A stretch of 64,000 bases of DNA from Winogradskyella costae. Its GTDB lineage: Bacteria; Bacteroidota; Bacteroidia; Flavobacteriales; Flavobacteriaceae. Below the pieces are notes generated by a model. It saw only the letters and a program-made list of their open reading frames with translations. It was not told where the DNA came from and did not search any database. Where the stretch lies: contig NZ_JABFDK010000001.1 in NCBI RefSeq assembly GCF_013403865.1, forward strand, positions 1,634,848 through 1,698,847. The letters run 5' to 3'. Each line of letters begins with the position of its first letter. The stretch's first letter is position 1. Of the stretch, positions 39,001 to 48,318 are shown piece by piece. The translations under genes and the position numbers were made by a program.

Positions 39001-42000
39001 TATCCAACAGAGCGTGGTCCGTATAACTTTGATCCGGGAGCAGCTAATGGTAACGCTTTAGATCCAACAAGAAGTTGGGCAGGTATTACAAGGCAAATCA
39101 CCTCTACTGATTTTGAACAAGCCAATGTTGAATACATTGAATTTTGGGTGCAAGACCCATTTTTAGATAATCCAGGAAATACAGGAGGTAAATTATATCT
39201 TAACCTTGGTAATATCTCAGAAGATATTTTAAAAGATGGTAAAAAACAATTTGAAAACGGCTTACCAGAAAATGGTGATGTTTCAACATTAACTAGAACT
39301 GATTTTGGAAGTGTGGTGCCACAAAATCAGTCACTAATTTACACGTTTGGTACTACAGGTGCAGAGCGCACAAATCAGGATGTAGGTTTTGATGGTTTTA
39401 ATGATGCCGAAGAATTGTCTGAATTCGGAGCACAATTTGGAGAAGATCCTTCAAATGATAATTATCAGTACTATTTAAACACAGATGGTGATATTTTTAA
39501 CCGCTATAAAAAATATAACGGTACAGAAGGTAACACGCCAGAGACTTTTTCAGATACTAATAGAGGTTCTACAACACAACCAGATGTTGAAGATATCAAT
39601 AGGGATAATACGATGAACACTATTGATAGTTATTATCAGTATGAGGTAGATATTACTCCATCTAGTTTAAATTTAGATAACCCTTACATCAATGATGTTA
39701 AGGAAAATGTGCAAGTTACTTTACCTAATGGTGATATTAGGAGTGATGTAAAATGGTATCAGTTTAGAATTCCTATTGCAGATAGCGATATACGTGAAGC
39801 TGTTAATGGAATAACCGATATTCGATCTATACGATTTGCACGTTTATTTGTGTCTGATTTTACACAAAATACGGTCTTACGTTTTGCAACTCTAGATTTA
39901 GTGCGTAGCGATTGGAGACGTTATACGTTGGATTTAGATAATGATGATACTAACGAAAGTCCAAACGCAGAATTTAATGTTGGTGTTGTTGGTGTACAAG
40001 ATAATGCGGGTTATGAACGGCCACCGGGAGTTGAGCAAGAAGAACTTAATAATAACAATACAATTGTAAGGCAAAATGAACAATCATTAGTCCTTCAGGC
40101 TTGTGAGCTAAGGCCTACGGATTCTCGTGGGGTCTACAAAAATATTAATGTAGATATGCGTCAGTATAAGAAACTGCGAATGTTTACACATGCAGAAGCT
40201 CAAGAAGGGTCGATGTTAGAGGCAGGTGAAATGATTGCATTCATAAGAATGGGTAATGATTTTACTCAGAATTATTATCAGATAGAAGTGCCGTTGTTAC
40301 CATCAACTGACGCAGAAGGAAGTGTTAGAGAACGTATTTGGCCAGAACAAAATGAAATTAATATTCCTTTAGAGTTTTTACAAAAAATTAAAGCACTTGG
40401 AATTTCTAATCCTAATTTAAATAATGAAGATCCTACGTTTTATAATATAGTAGATGGTGTGCTTGATGAAACACCATTGACGACTTTAAATCAACCTTAT
40501 AATGATATTGTTGGAACTCAAAAACAACGTATTGCTATTAAAGGAAATCCAAACTTTGGTGATATTAGAGTGTTAATGGTAGGTGTTAAAAACTCTGGTT
40601 CAACGGGAATGAATTCGTGCGGTGAATTTTGGTTTAATGAACTGCGTATGTCTGATATGGAAAATGAAGGTGGTTGGGCAGCTGTTTTAAGTATGGATAC
40701 TAAAATTGCAGATTTTGCAAGTATAAGTGCAACAGGAAGAAGAAGTACTGTTGGTTTTGGTGGTATTGAGCAGGGGCCAAGTGAACGAAGTTTAGAAGAT
40801 GTGGCACAATACGATGTGGTTACTAATGTGCAGTTGGGACAATTATTACCGAAAAAATGGGGAGTTCAGTTGCCGTTTAACTATGCTCAGAGTGAAGAGA
40901 TGATTACTCCTAAATTCGATCAATTATATAATGATCTTACTTTAGAATCAAGATTGGATGCAGCAAATTCTAGTGCAGAAGAAGATATAATTAGGTCACA
41001 ATCCGAGGATTATACTAAACGAAAAAGTATTAATTTTATTGGAGTAAGAAAACAGAAAACGGGGGATTCTAAAAGCCGTTTTTATGATGTAGAAAACCTT
41101 ACATTAAATTACTCCTATAATAAGGTAGAACATCGTGATTTTGAAATAGAGAATGCCTTAGATCAAACAGTCAGGGCAGGTGCAAATTATAATTTTGCTT
41201 TTCAGCCAATAAAATACGAACCTTTTAAAAAGAACGATTCCTTATTTACTGGTAAAAATTGGAAAATTTTAAAGGATTTTAATGTCAACTTATTACCATC
41301 TAGTTTTTCTGTTGCTTCTGATGTTAACAGACAGTTTAATAAACAGAAATTTAGAGAGGTTGATTTAGTTGGAGGGAATATTGGTATCGAAGAGTTGTAT
41401 CGAAGAAACTATACTTTCGATTTTCAATACGCCATTAACTATAATCTTACAGATGCCTTAAGTTTAAATTTTAATGCCGCCAACACAAATATTGTTCGTA
41501 ATTATTTTATTGACGACCGTATTAATGGATTGCAAGATCCAGAACTCGATGTTTGGGATGGTTTATTTGATTTCGGTGATCCTAATTACCAGACACAACA
41601 GCTTCAGGTAAATTATGAACTGCCACTATATAAAATACCCGTTCTAAGCTTTTTAAGGGCAACTTATGCATATAGCGGTGCATTTCAATGGCAGAAAGGA
41701 TCGGATTTAAATACGGGATTGCAAGTTGAAGACCCTGATAACCTAGGAGTTTACACCACTGTGAATTTAGGGAATTCAATTCAGAACTCAAACACGCATA
41801 ATATTAACACGACTCTTAATATGGAGACGCTGTATAAAACCTTAGGGTTAGTTAAAACAGGGAATCAAAATGCCAGAGGAAGAACCAGAACTACGGCAAC
41901 AAGAAAGCGCCCTGGGACGCCAGACACTGAAAATGAAAAAGGTGCAAAAGCTGATGATGCTAATGAGCTAAGTACCGGAAAAAAAGCGTACAATACCTTT

Positions 42001-43395
42001 GTTGATGTTGTTACTATGGTGAAACGTGTTCAGTTTAGTTATGCGGAAAATAACGGAACATATCTACCAGGTTACTTGCCAACACCAGGCTTTATAGGAA
42101 CATTAAAGCCTACCTTGGGTTATACTTTTGGTAGTCAAAGTGATATTAGAGGTTTAGCGGCGAATAATGGATGGTTAACTACTTTTGGGGATTTTAATGA
42201 ACAGTATACAGAGATAAAGAATAAGACGCTAGATTATTCAGTTAATTTAGAGCCTATGCGCGATTTAAAAATTGATTTAACAGGGAATAGAACCTATGCA
42301 GAGAATATCTCAGAAAGTTTTATAGCCCCAGATAATAATGGTGATGGTTTAAGTGATACATATGAAGATTTAATCACTAACTCTTTTGGAAATTTTATGA
42401 TTTCTACCGCATTAATCAAAACAGCGTTTAGTAAAAGTGACGAAAACGGATCTGCACCTTTTGATGATTTTAGAGCGAATCGATTAGTTATTGCCAATCG
42501 ATTAGCGAGAGACTTTTATGGAGAAACGCCATTTGTTAGAGATGCAGAGGGCTACCCAGAGGGTTTTGGTAAAAATAGCCAACGTGTTTTATTACCAGCA
42601 TTTTTATCTGCTTACCAAGGATCTAATCCAGATAAGGTAACTACTAGTGCTTTTAGGGATATTCCAATTCCAAACTGGACGTTGAAATATACTGGTTTAA
42701 TGAAATTACCTTGGTTTAAAAGAACCTTTAAGCGTTTTTCTGTGCAACATGGATACAGATCGCGTTATACTATAAATCAGTTTAGAACTAACTTAGATTA
42801 TGACAGCGATGTGGACAACTTAATTTTAGATTCGGGGACTGGTATTGGTTCTGTAAATAGTCTAAACCAAGATGCCAATGGAAACCTTAAAAATCAAACG
42901 CTTTATAGCAACATTAACTTAGAAGAACAGTTTAGTCCGTTAGTGCGTTTAGATTTTGAAATGAAAAACTCGGTAAAGGTCTTAGCGGAAGTGAAAACAG
43001 ATAGAACGTTATCTCTTAGTTTTGATAACAATTTAATGACTGAAATTCAAGGAAAAGAATACACACTTGGACTAGGATACCGTTTTAAAGATTTAAGAAT
43101 TCGATCGCAACTTGCCGGACCCCAACAAATGATTGTAGCTGATTTAAATATGAGTTTAGATGTTACCATAAGAGATAATAAAACCATTATTAGGTATTTA
43201 GATTTAGAAAATAATCAAATTACAGCGGGTCAAACTATTTTGGGGCTTAAGTACAACGCCGATTATGCGTTTAGTAAAAACCTAACGGCTATTTTTTACT
43301 TCGATTATACATTCTCAGAATTTGCTATTTCAACATCATTCCCACAGACCTCTATAAGGTCAGGGATTACATTACGTTATAATTTTGGTAATTAA
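36019..43395 (+). CDS. sprA: Type IX secretion translocon / gliding protein SprA
   Basis: 2458 residues; the ATG overlaps the ruvA stop. A basic N-terminus and a hydrophobic core (LCILAFTMLIGNSVIAQ) form a signal peptide. The rest is the repeated β-strand pattern of SprA, the 36-strand outer membrane barrel that moves T9SS cargo across the outer membrane. Recognisable family segments include QGSVEVDLGILFSKQDNPSF and SFDNNLMTEIQGKEYTLGLG near the C-terminus. The length is normal for the family and I see no frame break. It shares the operon with gcvH downstream, as in Flavobacterium. The protein is needed for gliding and secretion of adhesins such as the one at the right edge. Confidence 0.96.
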   Translation: MQLNKTLHKQRFSYRYLCILAFTMLIGNSVIAQETETEQDSTKTTFAFGKLKMPNPNSIVSKYTYDPVLDRYVYSEKIGNFNINYPLILTPEEFQKLVLEEKLKDYYKKMADAKAGQKEGSEEDQKNLLPEFYVNSGLFETIFGGNTINIIPQGSVEVDLGILFSKQDNPSFSPRNRTNFTFDFDQRISLSLLGKVGTRLQVTANYDTEATFDFQQVVKLEYTPTEDDIIRKIEVGNVSMPLNSSLITGAQSLFGVKTELQFGKTRVTAVFSEQQSQSTSVVAEGGGTVEEFEFFAQDYDENRHFFLAQHFSETYDKALLQYPFIDNQGLQITRVEVWVTNRNNQTDNVRNIVAFQDLGESNNSPDKTGLPFDNLGNPIPGFPAATFFNVPANSFPNNKNNDLDPTAIGTTSILNQNVRDITNVEAGISVSANEGFDYGKLESARKLVEGQEYVLNEKLGYISLNQRLLNDEVLAVAFQYTIGGEVFQVGEFANDGVDATTVDNTSGTEVVNNQSLVLKMLKSAVTSVNQPIWDLMMKNIYDTGAYQLDQEDFTLNIFYTESSALNYITPVVVGGVEVPFPTFDNNTVNTADDTEISETPLIRLFHLDKLNYNGDPQEQGDGFFDYVEGVTVLSQNGKIIFTKSQPFGRYLFDVLDDDGNPNNNDLDYEDIADTQSGYNENQKKYVYDILYKSTKTAALDEAEKNKFQIKGRYKSSGGDSGIPLNAFNVPRGSVTVTAGGRTLVEGVDYTVNYALGRVEILDEALKASNTPINVSVENNAVFGQQTKRFTGINVEHQFDDNFVLGATLLNLNERPITQKANYNSEPINNTIFGFNGNYSTEVPFLTRMVNKLPNIDTDVPSDLSIRGEFAYLLPGASNGADFNGEATAYIDDFEGTQGSINLLSPLSWTLSSRPVDLPNTIPGSDANGIENGYGRALLNWYTIDPIFYSNQRPDGITDDDVSDLYTRRIFIEEIFNQDIVQGQTSVINTLDLAYYPTERGPYNFDPGAANGNALDPTRSWAGITRQITSTDFEQANVEYIEFWVQDPFLDNPGNTGGKLYLNLGNISEDILKDGKKQFENGLPENGDVSTLTRTDFGSVVPQNQSLIYTFGTTGAERTNQDVGFDGFNDAEELSEFGAQFGEDPSNDNYQYYLNTDGDIFNRYKKYNGTEGNTPETFSDTNRGSTTQPDVEDINRDNTMNTIDSYYQYEVDITPSSLNLDNPYINDVKENVQVTLPNGDIRSDVKWYQFRIPIADSDIREAVNGITDIRSIRFARLFVSDFTQNTVLRFATLDLVRSDWRRYTLDLDNDDTNESPNAEFNVGVVGVQDNAGYERPPGVEQEELNNNNTIVRQNEQSLVLQACELRPTDSRGVYKNINVDMRQYKKLRMFTHAEAQEGSMLEAGEMIAFIRMGNDFTQNYYQIEVPLLPSTDAEGSVRERIWPEQNEINIPLEFLQKIKALGISNPNLNNEDPTFYNIVDGVLDETPLTTLNQPYNDIVGTQKQRIAIKGNPNFGDIRVLMVGVKNSGSTGMNSCGEFWFNELRMSDMENEGGWAAVLSMDTKIADFASISATGRRSTVGFGGIEQGPSERSLEDVAQYDVVTNVQLGQLLPKKWGVQLPFNYAQSEEMITPKFDQLYNDLTLESRLDAANSSAEEDIIRSQSEDYTKRKSINFIGVRKQKTGDSKSRFYDVENLTLNYSYNKVEHRDFEIENALDQTVRAGANYNFAFQPIKYEPFKKNDSLFTGKNWKILKDFNVNLLPSSFSVASDVNRQFNKQKFREVDLVGGNIGIEELYRRNYTFDFQYAINYNLTDALSLNFNAANTNIVRNYFIDDRINGLQDPELDVWDGLFDFGDPNYQTQQLQVNYELPLYKIPVLSFLRATYAYSGAFQWQKGSDLNTGLQVEDPDNLGVYTTVNLGNSIQNSNTHNINTTLNMETLYKTLGLVKTGNQNARGRTRTTATRKRPGTPDTENEKGAKADDANELSTGKKAYNTFVDVVTMVKRVQFSYAENNGTYLPGYLPTPGFIGTLKPTLGYTFGSQSDIRGLAANNGWLTTFGDFNEQYTEIKNKTLDYSVNLEPMRDLKIDLTGNRTYAENISESFIAPDNNGDGLSDTYEDLITNSFGNFMISTALIKTAFSKSDENGSAPFDDFRANRLVIANRLARDFYGETPFVRDAEGYPEGFGKNSQRVLLPAFLSAYQGSNPDKVTTSAFRDIPIPNWTLKYTGLMKLPWFKRTFKRFSVQHGYRSRYTINQFRTNLDYDSDVDNLILDSGTGIGSVNSLNQDANGNLKNQTLYSNINLEEQFSPLVRLDFEMKNSVKVLAEVKTDRTLSLSFDNNLMTEIQGKEYTLGLGYRFKDLRIRSQLAGPQQMIVADLNMSLDVTIRDNKTIIRYLDLENNQITAGQTILGLKYNADYAFSKNLTAIFYFDYTFSEFAISTSFPQTSIRSGITLRYNFGN

Positions 43396-43455
43396 GTTTG
43401 AATTGAAGCTATTAAAAATTTACATTTGCTTTATAAATAATATATCAAGTTAAAG

Positions 43456-43836
43456 ATGAATACACCATCAGAATTAAAGTACACTAAAGACCACGAATGG
43501 ATCAAAATTGAAGGAGATATCGCTACAATTGGTATTACCGATTTCGCTCAAAGCGAATTAGGTGATATTGTTTATGTAGAAGTAGATACTTTAGATGAAG
43601 CATTAGAAGTTGAAGAGGTATTTGGTACCGTAGAGGCTGTTAAAACAGTTTCAGATTTATTCTTACCACTGTCAGGTGAGATTATTGAATTTAATGAAGG
43701 TTTAGAAGATGAGCCTGAAAAAGTGAATTCAGATCCTTATGGTGAGGGTTGGATGATAAAATTAAAATTTTCAGATGCATCTCAAATAGATGATTTATTA
43801 TCTGCAGATGCTTATAAAGCACTTATCAGTGGTTAA
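43456..43836 (+). CDS. gcvH: Glycine cleavage system H protein
   Basis: 126 residues. The lipoyl-attachment lysine is Lys63 in [12 protein letters not shown], within the hammerhead fold that starts [13 protein letters not shown]. GcvH carries the aminomethyl group between the P, T and L proteins of the glycine cleavage system. It is 60 bp after sprA in the same operon, and vanZ overlaps its end. Confidence 0.96.
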   Translation: MNTPSELKYTKDHEWIKIEGDIATIGITDFAQSELGDIVYVEVDTLDEALEVEEVFGTVEAVKTVSDLFLPLSGEIIEFNEGLEDEPEKVNSDPYGEGWMIKLKFSDASQIDDLLSADAYKALISG

Positions 43837-44191
43837 AAAAACGCTTTTACTCCTGTCAATAGCTTATTCGTTGACATTGGTTATTGCGAGTTTAATAACA
43901 TTGAATGGCGTGCCAAGTTTAGGCTCTTCATTCGATGATAAGATTTATCATATTGTTGCTTATCTAGGTTTAACATTATTATGGGGACTTTACGTTAAAC
44001 ATTTTAAGAAAAACCGATTACTTTATATCGTTTGTTTTGCTGCTATCTTTCTAGGATTTATCCTAGAATTGCTACAATACGTTGTTAATCCTAATAGGAC
44101 TTATGATACTTATGATTTAATAGCAAATAGTATTGGTGCTATATTTGGTACATTAATTGTAGGTAAAATAATTAGATATAAATTAAATTAA
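43829..44191 (+). CDS. VanZ-family membrane protein
   Basis: About 120 residues from a GTG at 43829 that overlaps the end of gcvH by 8 bp. In-frame ATGs at 43808 and 43790 would overlap gcvH more and add 7 or 13 residues; the start is uncertain. Four hydrophobic segments make up most of the protein ([72 protein letters not shown]). VanZ-like proteins confer teicoplanin resistance in some Gram-positives but their role here is unknown. [21 protein letters not shown] is the family signature. Confidence 0.85.
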   Translation: MVKKTLLLLSIAYSLTLVIASLITLNGVPSLGSSFDDKIYHIVAYLGLTLLWGLYVKHFKKNRLLYIVCFAAIFLGFILELLQYVVNPNRTYDTYDLIANSIGAIFGTLIVGKIIRYKLN

Positions 44192-44257
44192 CTTAAAGCC
44201 TTGTTTGTTTTACTATTATTTAGTTAAATTAGCGATGTTGTATTAAAAAATTATATT

Positions 44258-44986
44258 ATGAAACCTAAAAAGAATCACAAATCAGACGTAAGTAGAAACA
44301 GTTCACTGTTTTTTGCTGTTGGTCTTGCCTTAATGTTGGGTATAACCTACATGGCTATAAATTATAAAACTTACGATAAAGTTGATGTTATTGCTGACTC
44401 GTTAAATTTAGATGATGAATTAGACGAAGAAGTGCCAATTACAGAACAAATTGTAACACCACCACCACCACCACCACCACCACCTGCAGCTCCAGAAGTG
44501 ATTGAAGTGGTTGAAGATGAAGAAGAGATAGAAGAAACTGTGATAGAGTCAACTGAAACTGAAATGGAAACAGAAATTGTGGAAGTTGAAGAAGTTGAAG
44601 TAGCAGAAGTTGAAGAAGACTTAGAAGTTCCATTCTCAGTTATTGAAAATGTTGCTGTTTTTCCAGGTTGTGAAAAAGAAAAAGGAAATGCAGCTAAGAA
44701 AAACTGTATGAATGATAAGGTTAATAAGTTCATTGGTAAAAAGTTTAACACTGATTTAGCTGGAGATCTAGGATTACCTCCTGGTAAAAAAAGAATTTTT
44801 GTTCAGTTTAAAGTGGATAAATCAGGTAACATAACAAGTATTGTTGCTCGTGGGCCACACCCTGGTTTAGAGAAAGAAGCAAAACGTGTTATAGGACAAT
44901 TACCTAAAATGCAACCAGGTAAACAAAGAGGGAAAGCAGTGGTAATGCCATTCTCTATTCCAATTGTTTTCCAAGTACAAGATTAA
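44258..44986 (+). CDS. TonB-like energy transducer, first copy
   Basis: 242 residues. One membrane helix near the N-terminus (about 16-37), then a stretch of nine prolines encoded by repeated CCA codons (44459-44484), an acidic Glu/Val-rich region (about 80-125) and a C-terminal TonB-like domain. That domain has the features VFPGCEKEKGNAAKKNCM (two cysteines, likely a disulfide), KKRIFVQFKVDKSGNI and a final PIVFQVQD strand. TonB proteins carry inner-membrane energy to outer-membrane receptors; the exbB and exbD partners are not nearby. A second copy and a RemB-like gene follow, both with related domains. Confidence 0.85.
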   Translation: MKPKKNHKSDVSRNSSLFFAVGLALMLGITYMAINYKTYDKVDVIADSLNLDDELDEEVPITEQIVTPPPPPPPPPAAPEVIEVVEDEEEIEETVIESTETEMETEIVEVEEVEVAEVEEDLEVPFSVIENVAVFPGCEKEKGNAAKKNCMNDKVNKFIGKKFNTDLAGDLGLPPGKKRIFVQFKVDKSGNITSIVARGPHPGLEKEAKRVIGQLPKMQPGKQRGKAVVMPFSIPIVFQVQD

Positions 44987-45012
44987 GACGTTAATAAAAT
45001 TATTCTTATATA

Positions 45013-45046
45013 AAAATCCCGTTCAAACTTAATTGAGCGGGATTTT
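45013..45046 (+). terminator. Intrinsic terminator after the first TonB-like gene
   Basis: 45016-45026 (core ATCCCGTTCAA) pairs with 45033-45043, one G-T pair, and a T run follows. It separates the two TonB-like genes into distinct units. Confidence 0.85.
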
Positions 45047-45104
45047 CGTTTTGGTATGCTTATTGTGACTTTGACATAATATTAACATTTAAATCTTAAA
45101 TATT

Positions 45105-45905
45105 ATGAAAAATTCTAAAAAAGACTTCGGTGTTGCTGGTCAGAGCGCTACCGAGGTAAAGAAATCACAAAAGCATGATGCAAATTTACAAAAAAACTCA
45201 AGCCTTTATTTTCAAATTGGGCTGATTCTTTGTCTATTGGGGACTTATGCCCTTTTCGAAATGCAGTTTCAAGAAAAAGTAATTACCATTGACACTATAG
45301 GTGACAACGAATTGGCTGTAATTGATGTTATGTCTGCTGTCGTCCCTGAGGTTGTTCAACCTGAAAAAATAGAACCAAAAGTTGAAAGAAGTACCAAGTT
45401 AATTGACGTGTTTAAAGAAGTTAAAAATGAAAAAGAGCTCGTAGAGAAAGAAATTATTACTCTAGAAGAAAGAAAACCTGAAACAAAACCATTTGTGCCG
45501 AGTAGTCTGCCAGAAACCACAGACCCGGTAGATGAGGATATCTTTGTGCCATTTACCTTAATCGAAAAGGTTCCTGTATATCCTGGTTGTGAAAAATACA
45601 CTAATAATAACGACCGAAAAAAATGCATGTCAGATAAGATTACCAAATTAATTGGAAATAAATTTGATGTTGGTGTCGGTTCGCAATATGGTATTTCGGG
45701 AAGACAAAAAATATCTACCCAATTTACAATTGATAAATTTGGGAATGTTACAGATATTAAAATTAGAGGACCACACCCTGCTTTAGAAAAGGAAGCGAGT
45801 CGAGTACTTAATAAAATTCCTAAGATGGAGCCGGGGCTGCAGCGACAAATACCTGTCGGTGTTATATATACATTGCCTATTGTTTTTGATTCTAGGAACT
45901 ATTAA
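45105..45905 (+). CDS. TonB-like energy transducer, second copy
   Basis: 266 residues, a paralogue of the gene at 44258-44986. One helix near residues 31-52 (NSSLYFQIGLILCLLGTYAL) is followed by a linker that is Lys/Glu/Pro-rich but without a long proline run. The C-terminal domain keeps VYPGCEKYTNNNDRKKCM, KISTQFTIDKFGNVTDI and PALEKEASRVLNKIPKMEPG. The two cysteines lie 14 residues apart as in the first copy. The gene has its own terminator afterwards. Which receptors it serves is unknown. Confidence 0.85.
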   Translation: MKNSKKDFGVAGQSATEVKKSQKHDANLQKNSSLYFQIGLILCLLGTYALFEMQFQEKVITIDTIGDNELAVIDVMSAVVPEVVQPEKIEPKVERSTKLIDVFKEVKNEKELVEKEIITLEERKPETKPFVPSSLPETTDPVDEDIFVPFTLIEKVPVYPGCEKYTNNNDRKKCMSDKITKLIGNKFDVGVGSQYGISGRQKISTQFTIDKFGNVTDIKIRGPHPALEKEASRVLNKIPKMEPGLQRQIPVGVIYTLPIVFDSRNY

Positions 45906-45928
45906 ATTATAATATTCATATAATCTAA

Positions 45929-45959
45929 AGCCGCTATTTTTATAATGGCGGTTTTTTTT
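45929..45959 (+). terminator. Intrinsic terminator after the second TonB-like gene
   Basis: AGCCGCTATT (45929-45938) pairs with AATGGCGGTT, with two G-T pairs, and an eight-base T run follows. Confidence 0.75.
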
Positions 45960-46027
45960 ATACAGTATTAGGTCCATCGGTTACTGAAAAATTTAAGTAT
46001 CTTTCGCCCATTAAAATTTAGTCCTTT

Positions 46028-48136
46028 ATGAAGCGCATTGTGCTATTTGCTATTCTGTTAACGACCGCCTTTGGTTATACTCAAACCTTATTGACTTACG
46101 AAAAATCTCCTGTATTTCAGCAATGTGATTCTGTTGCTGTAAATCAGTTAAAATCGTGCTTCAACTTTACCTTGAATTCTTTTATTTTTGAAAATTTTGA
46201 AATACCCCAAATCGTATTAGATGAATCTTACGTAGGGGATGTTAAAGTATTATTTGAAGTTAATAATGAAGGTGAGTTTAAAGCGATTTATACAGATGCT
46301 ATTTATGAAGAATTAAAAGTCGAAAGCCAACGTGTTTTTAATTTGCTGCCAAAAATACAACCTGCAACCTATAACGGTAATCCCACATTTGTTCAATATA
46401 GCATTAGTATCGCTATTCCATTAACTAAACCCGTAGAGGAGGTGTTGCAACGACCGGTTGACGTTAAACTTACAGAGAAAGACAGCCTCAATGCTGTTTT
46501 ATCAAATGAATTCGATGATGTTGATAAGGCAATAACAAATTACGAAAAATTAGAGTACAGTAGTCAATTAAATGTGCCTTTTACACATTCATATTATGCA
46601 CATTTTGATGATGAAATGAATGCTATAGGTACCAATAGCCATACCGCAGCTAAACCTTTTGTATATAGCGATGTGGCAAGGTATTACGATATTAAGGCTG
46701 AAAAAGAGAGCTTAGCTAAGGACACTGATACGTGGGTAGGAAGAAAAGTATTCAATGAACATTTAGTAGAAATACAGGGTGAAAACTATTGGTTTACCGT
46801 AGATCCTATTTTAGATTTACAAGTAGGTAAGGATACTGAAGCCGATTTTAATTCAACTTGGAATAATACCAGAGGGGTTAATATACAAGCCGGCTTAGGA
46901 AAACGATTTAATTTAACGGCCTCCGTATATGAGAGTCAAGGTCGTTTTGCCGATTATTTTAATCAATATGCTGAAGCGTTGAGACGCGGAGGTGGCGAAC
47001 CAGCTATTATTCCCGGTCGTGGAATTGCGAAGCGTTTTAAGGAAGATGCTTATGACTACCCAGCCGCTGAAGCTTATTTGTCCTATACGCCTGCAGATTT
47101 CTTAAATGTACAATTTGGTCATGGAAAAAACTTTATAGGTGATGGTTATAGGTCTCTACTTCAGAGTGATGTTGCTAGTCCTAATCCATTTTTAAAGTTA
47201 AATGCAACTTTTTGGAAAATAAAATATACTAGCACTTGGATGTGGCTAAAAGACGTACGACCAGAAGTTGAAGTGGATGGTGCATTTTTAACTAAATACA
47301 TGGCCAATCATTATTTAAGTTGGAATGTTTCTAAACGATTAAATATAGGTTTCTTTGAGTCTGTAATTTGGGAAAACACCAATGAGCGAGGTTTTGATGT
47401 TAACTATCTTAATCCAATTATCTTTCTTCGCGCTATTGAATTTCAAACTGGGCAAGATGCCGGAAATGCTATTTTAGGTTTAAGTTCTAAATACAAATGG
47501 AATAATAAAGTGAATCTCTACGGACAATTTATTTTAGATGAATTTTCGTTGAGTGATGTTAAAGCTGGTGATCAAAGCTGGAAGAACAAATTTGGCTATC
47601 AAGTAGGTGTTAAATATTTTAATACGTTTGATGTTGATAATTTGTTACTTCAGGCGGAGTATAACCAAGTGCGTCCTTATACCTATTCGCACAACACGCA
47701 AGTTCTTAATTATGCTAGTTTTAATCAGCCAATGGCACATCTATGGGGTGCGAATTTTAGAGAACTAGTGCTAATAGGTCGTTATAATTATAAGCGTTGG
47801 TTCGGTGATGCTAAATTTATAATTGGGCAACGTGGTTTTGATTTTAATACCGCGGACGATAGCTTTTCTTACGGAGGTGATATTTATAGAGATTATAATG
47901 ATCGTAATGCGGATACCGGAATAAAAATTGGCCAGGGCAATAAAACCAATAGCTTTATGACAGAGGTACAGGCAGGCTATTTACTGAATCCGGCAACAAA
48001 TCTAAAGCTATTTACTAATATTATATACAGAGATTTTAATCCAGAGGCAATAACGGCATCTACAAAAGATTCCAATACGCTTTGGTTTAGTATTGGGATA
48101 CGTACGGACCTATTTAACTGGTATAATGATATCTAA
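46028..48136 (+). CDS. remB: RemB-like gliding protein: TonB-C-like domain plus outer membrane barrel
   Basis: 702 residues. After a signal peptide (MKRIVLFAILLTTAFGYTQ), residues about 20-145 form a domain like the C-terminal domain of the two preceding TonB-like genes: VFQQCDSVAVNQLKSCFN, VGDVKVLFEVNNEGEF, VESQRVFNLLPKIQPA and SISIAIPL. Here there is no membrane anchor. From about residue 230 on, it is a barrel-type protein with QFGHGKNFIGDGYRSLL, DGAFLTKYMANHYLSWN and GFDVNYLNPIIFLRAIEF, resembling Wzi-like outer membrane proteins and the flavobacterial RemB. RemB contributes to gliding in F. johnsoniae. The symbol rests on my recall of the family and should be confirmed. Confidence 0.75.
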   Translation: MKRIVLFAILLTTAFGYTQTLLTYEKSPVFQQCDSVAVNQLKSCFNFTLNSFIFENFEIPQIVLDESYVGDVKVLFEVNNEGEFKAIYTDAIYEELKVESQRVFNLLPKIQPATYNGNPTFVQYSISIAIPLTKPVEEVLQRPVDVKLTEKDSLNAVLSNEFDDVDKAITNYEKLEYSSQLNVPFTHSYYAHFDDEMNAIGTNSHTAAKPFVYSDVARYYDIKAEKESLAKDTDTWVGRKVFNEHLVEIQGENYWFTVDPILDLQVGKDTEADFNSTWNNTRGVNIQAGLGKRFNLTASVYESQGRFADYFNQYAEALRRGGGEPAIIPGRGIAKRFKEDAYDYPAAEAYLSYTPADFLNVQFGHGKNFIGDGYRSLLQSDVASPNPFLKLNATFWKIKYTSTWMWLKDVRPEVEVDGAFLTKYMANHYLSWNVSKRLNIGFFESVIWENTNERGFDVNYLNPIIFLRAIEFQTGQDAGNAILGLSSKYKWNNKVNLYGQFILDEFSLSDVKAGDQSWKNKFGYQVGVKYFNTFDVDNLLLQAEYNQVRPYTYSHNTQVLNYASFNQPMAHLWGANFRELVLIGRYNYKRWFGDAKFIIGQRGFDFNTADDSFSYGGDIYRDYNDRNADTGIKIGQGNKTNSFMTEVQAGYLLNPATNLKLFTNIIYRDFNPEAITASTKDSNTLWFSIGIRTDLFNWYNDI

Positions 48137-48254
48137 TAAATAAATTTTTATAGAAGTCAACCATATAATTTGTTTTAATGTTCTACTAAGCATAGCGCTT
48201 TTTGTAAAGCTCAGAGACACCAGGTTTACATATTAATAAAACTAAAGTTTAACG

Positions 48255-48285
48255 TTGGTCAGAATCAATTTTCAAACTATCTTTG
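48255..48285 (+). promoter_or_regulatory. Promoter of the cyoE-coxC locus, inside the longest cyoE reading frame
   Basis: TTG at 48255-48257 and TATCTTTG at 48278-48285, spaced 20 bp. The box overlaps the most upstream possible TTG start of cyoE (48283), so translation must begin later. This decides the cyoE start in favour of 48319. Confidence 0.55.
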
Positions 48286-48318
48286 CTGTCGCTTTTAAAA
48301 GAAACAAAATCGTATAGT

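Noticed and set aside
44371..44751. Reverse-strand frames across the first TonB-like gene
   Set aside because: Ser/Thr- and Gly-rich or Leu-rich products from the CCA and GAA repeats; low complexity.
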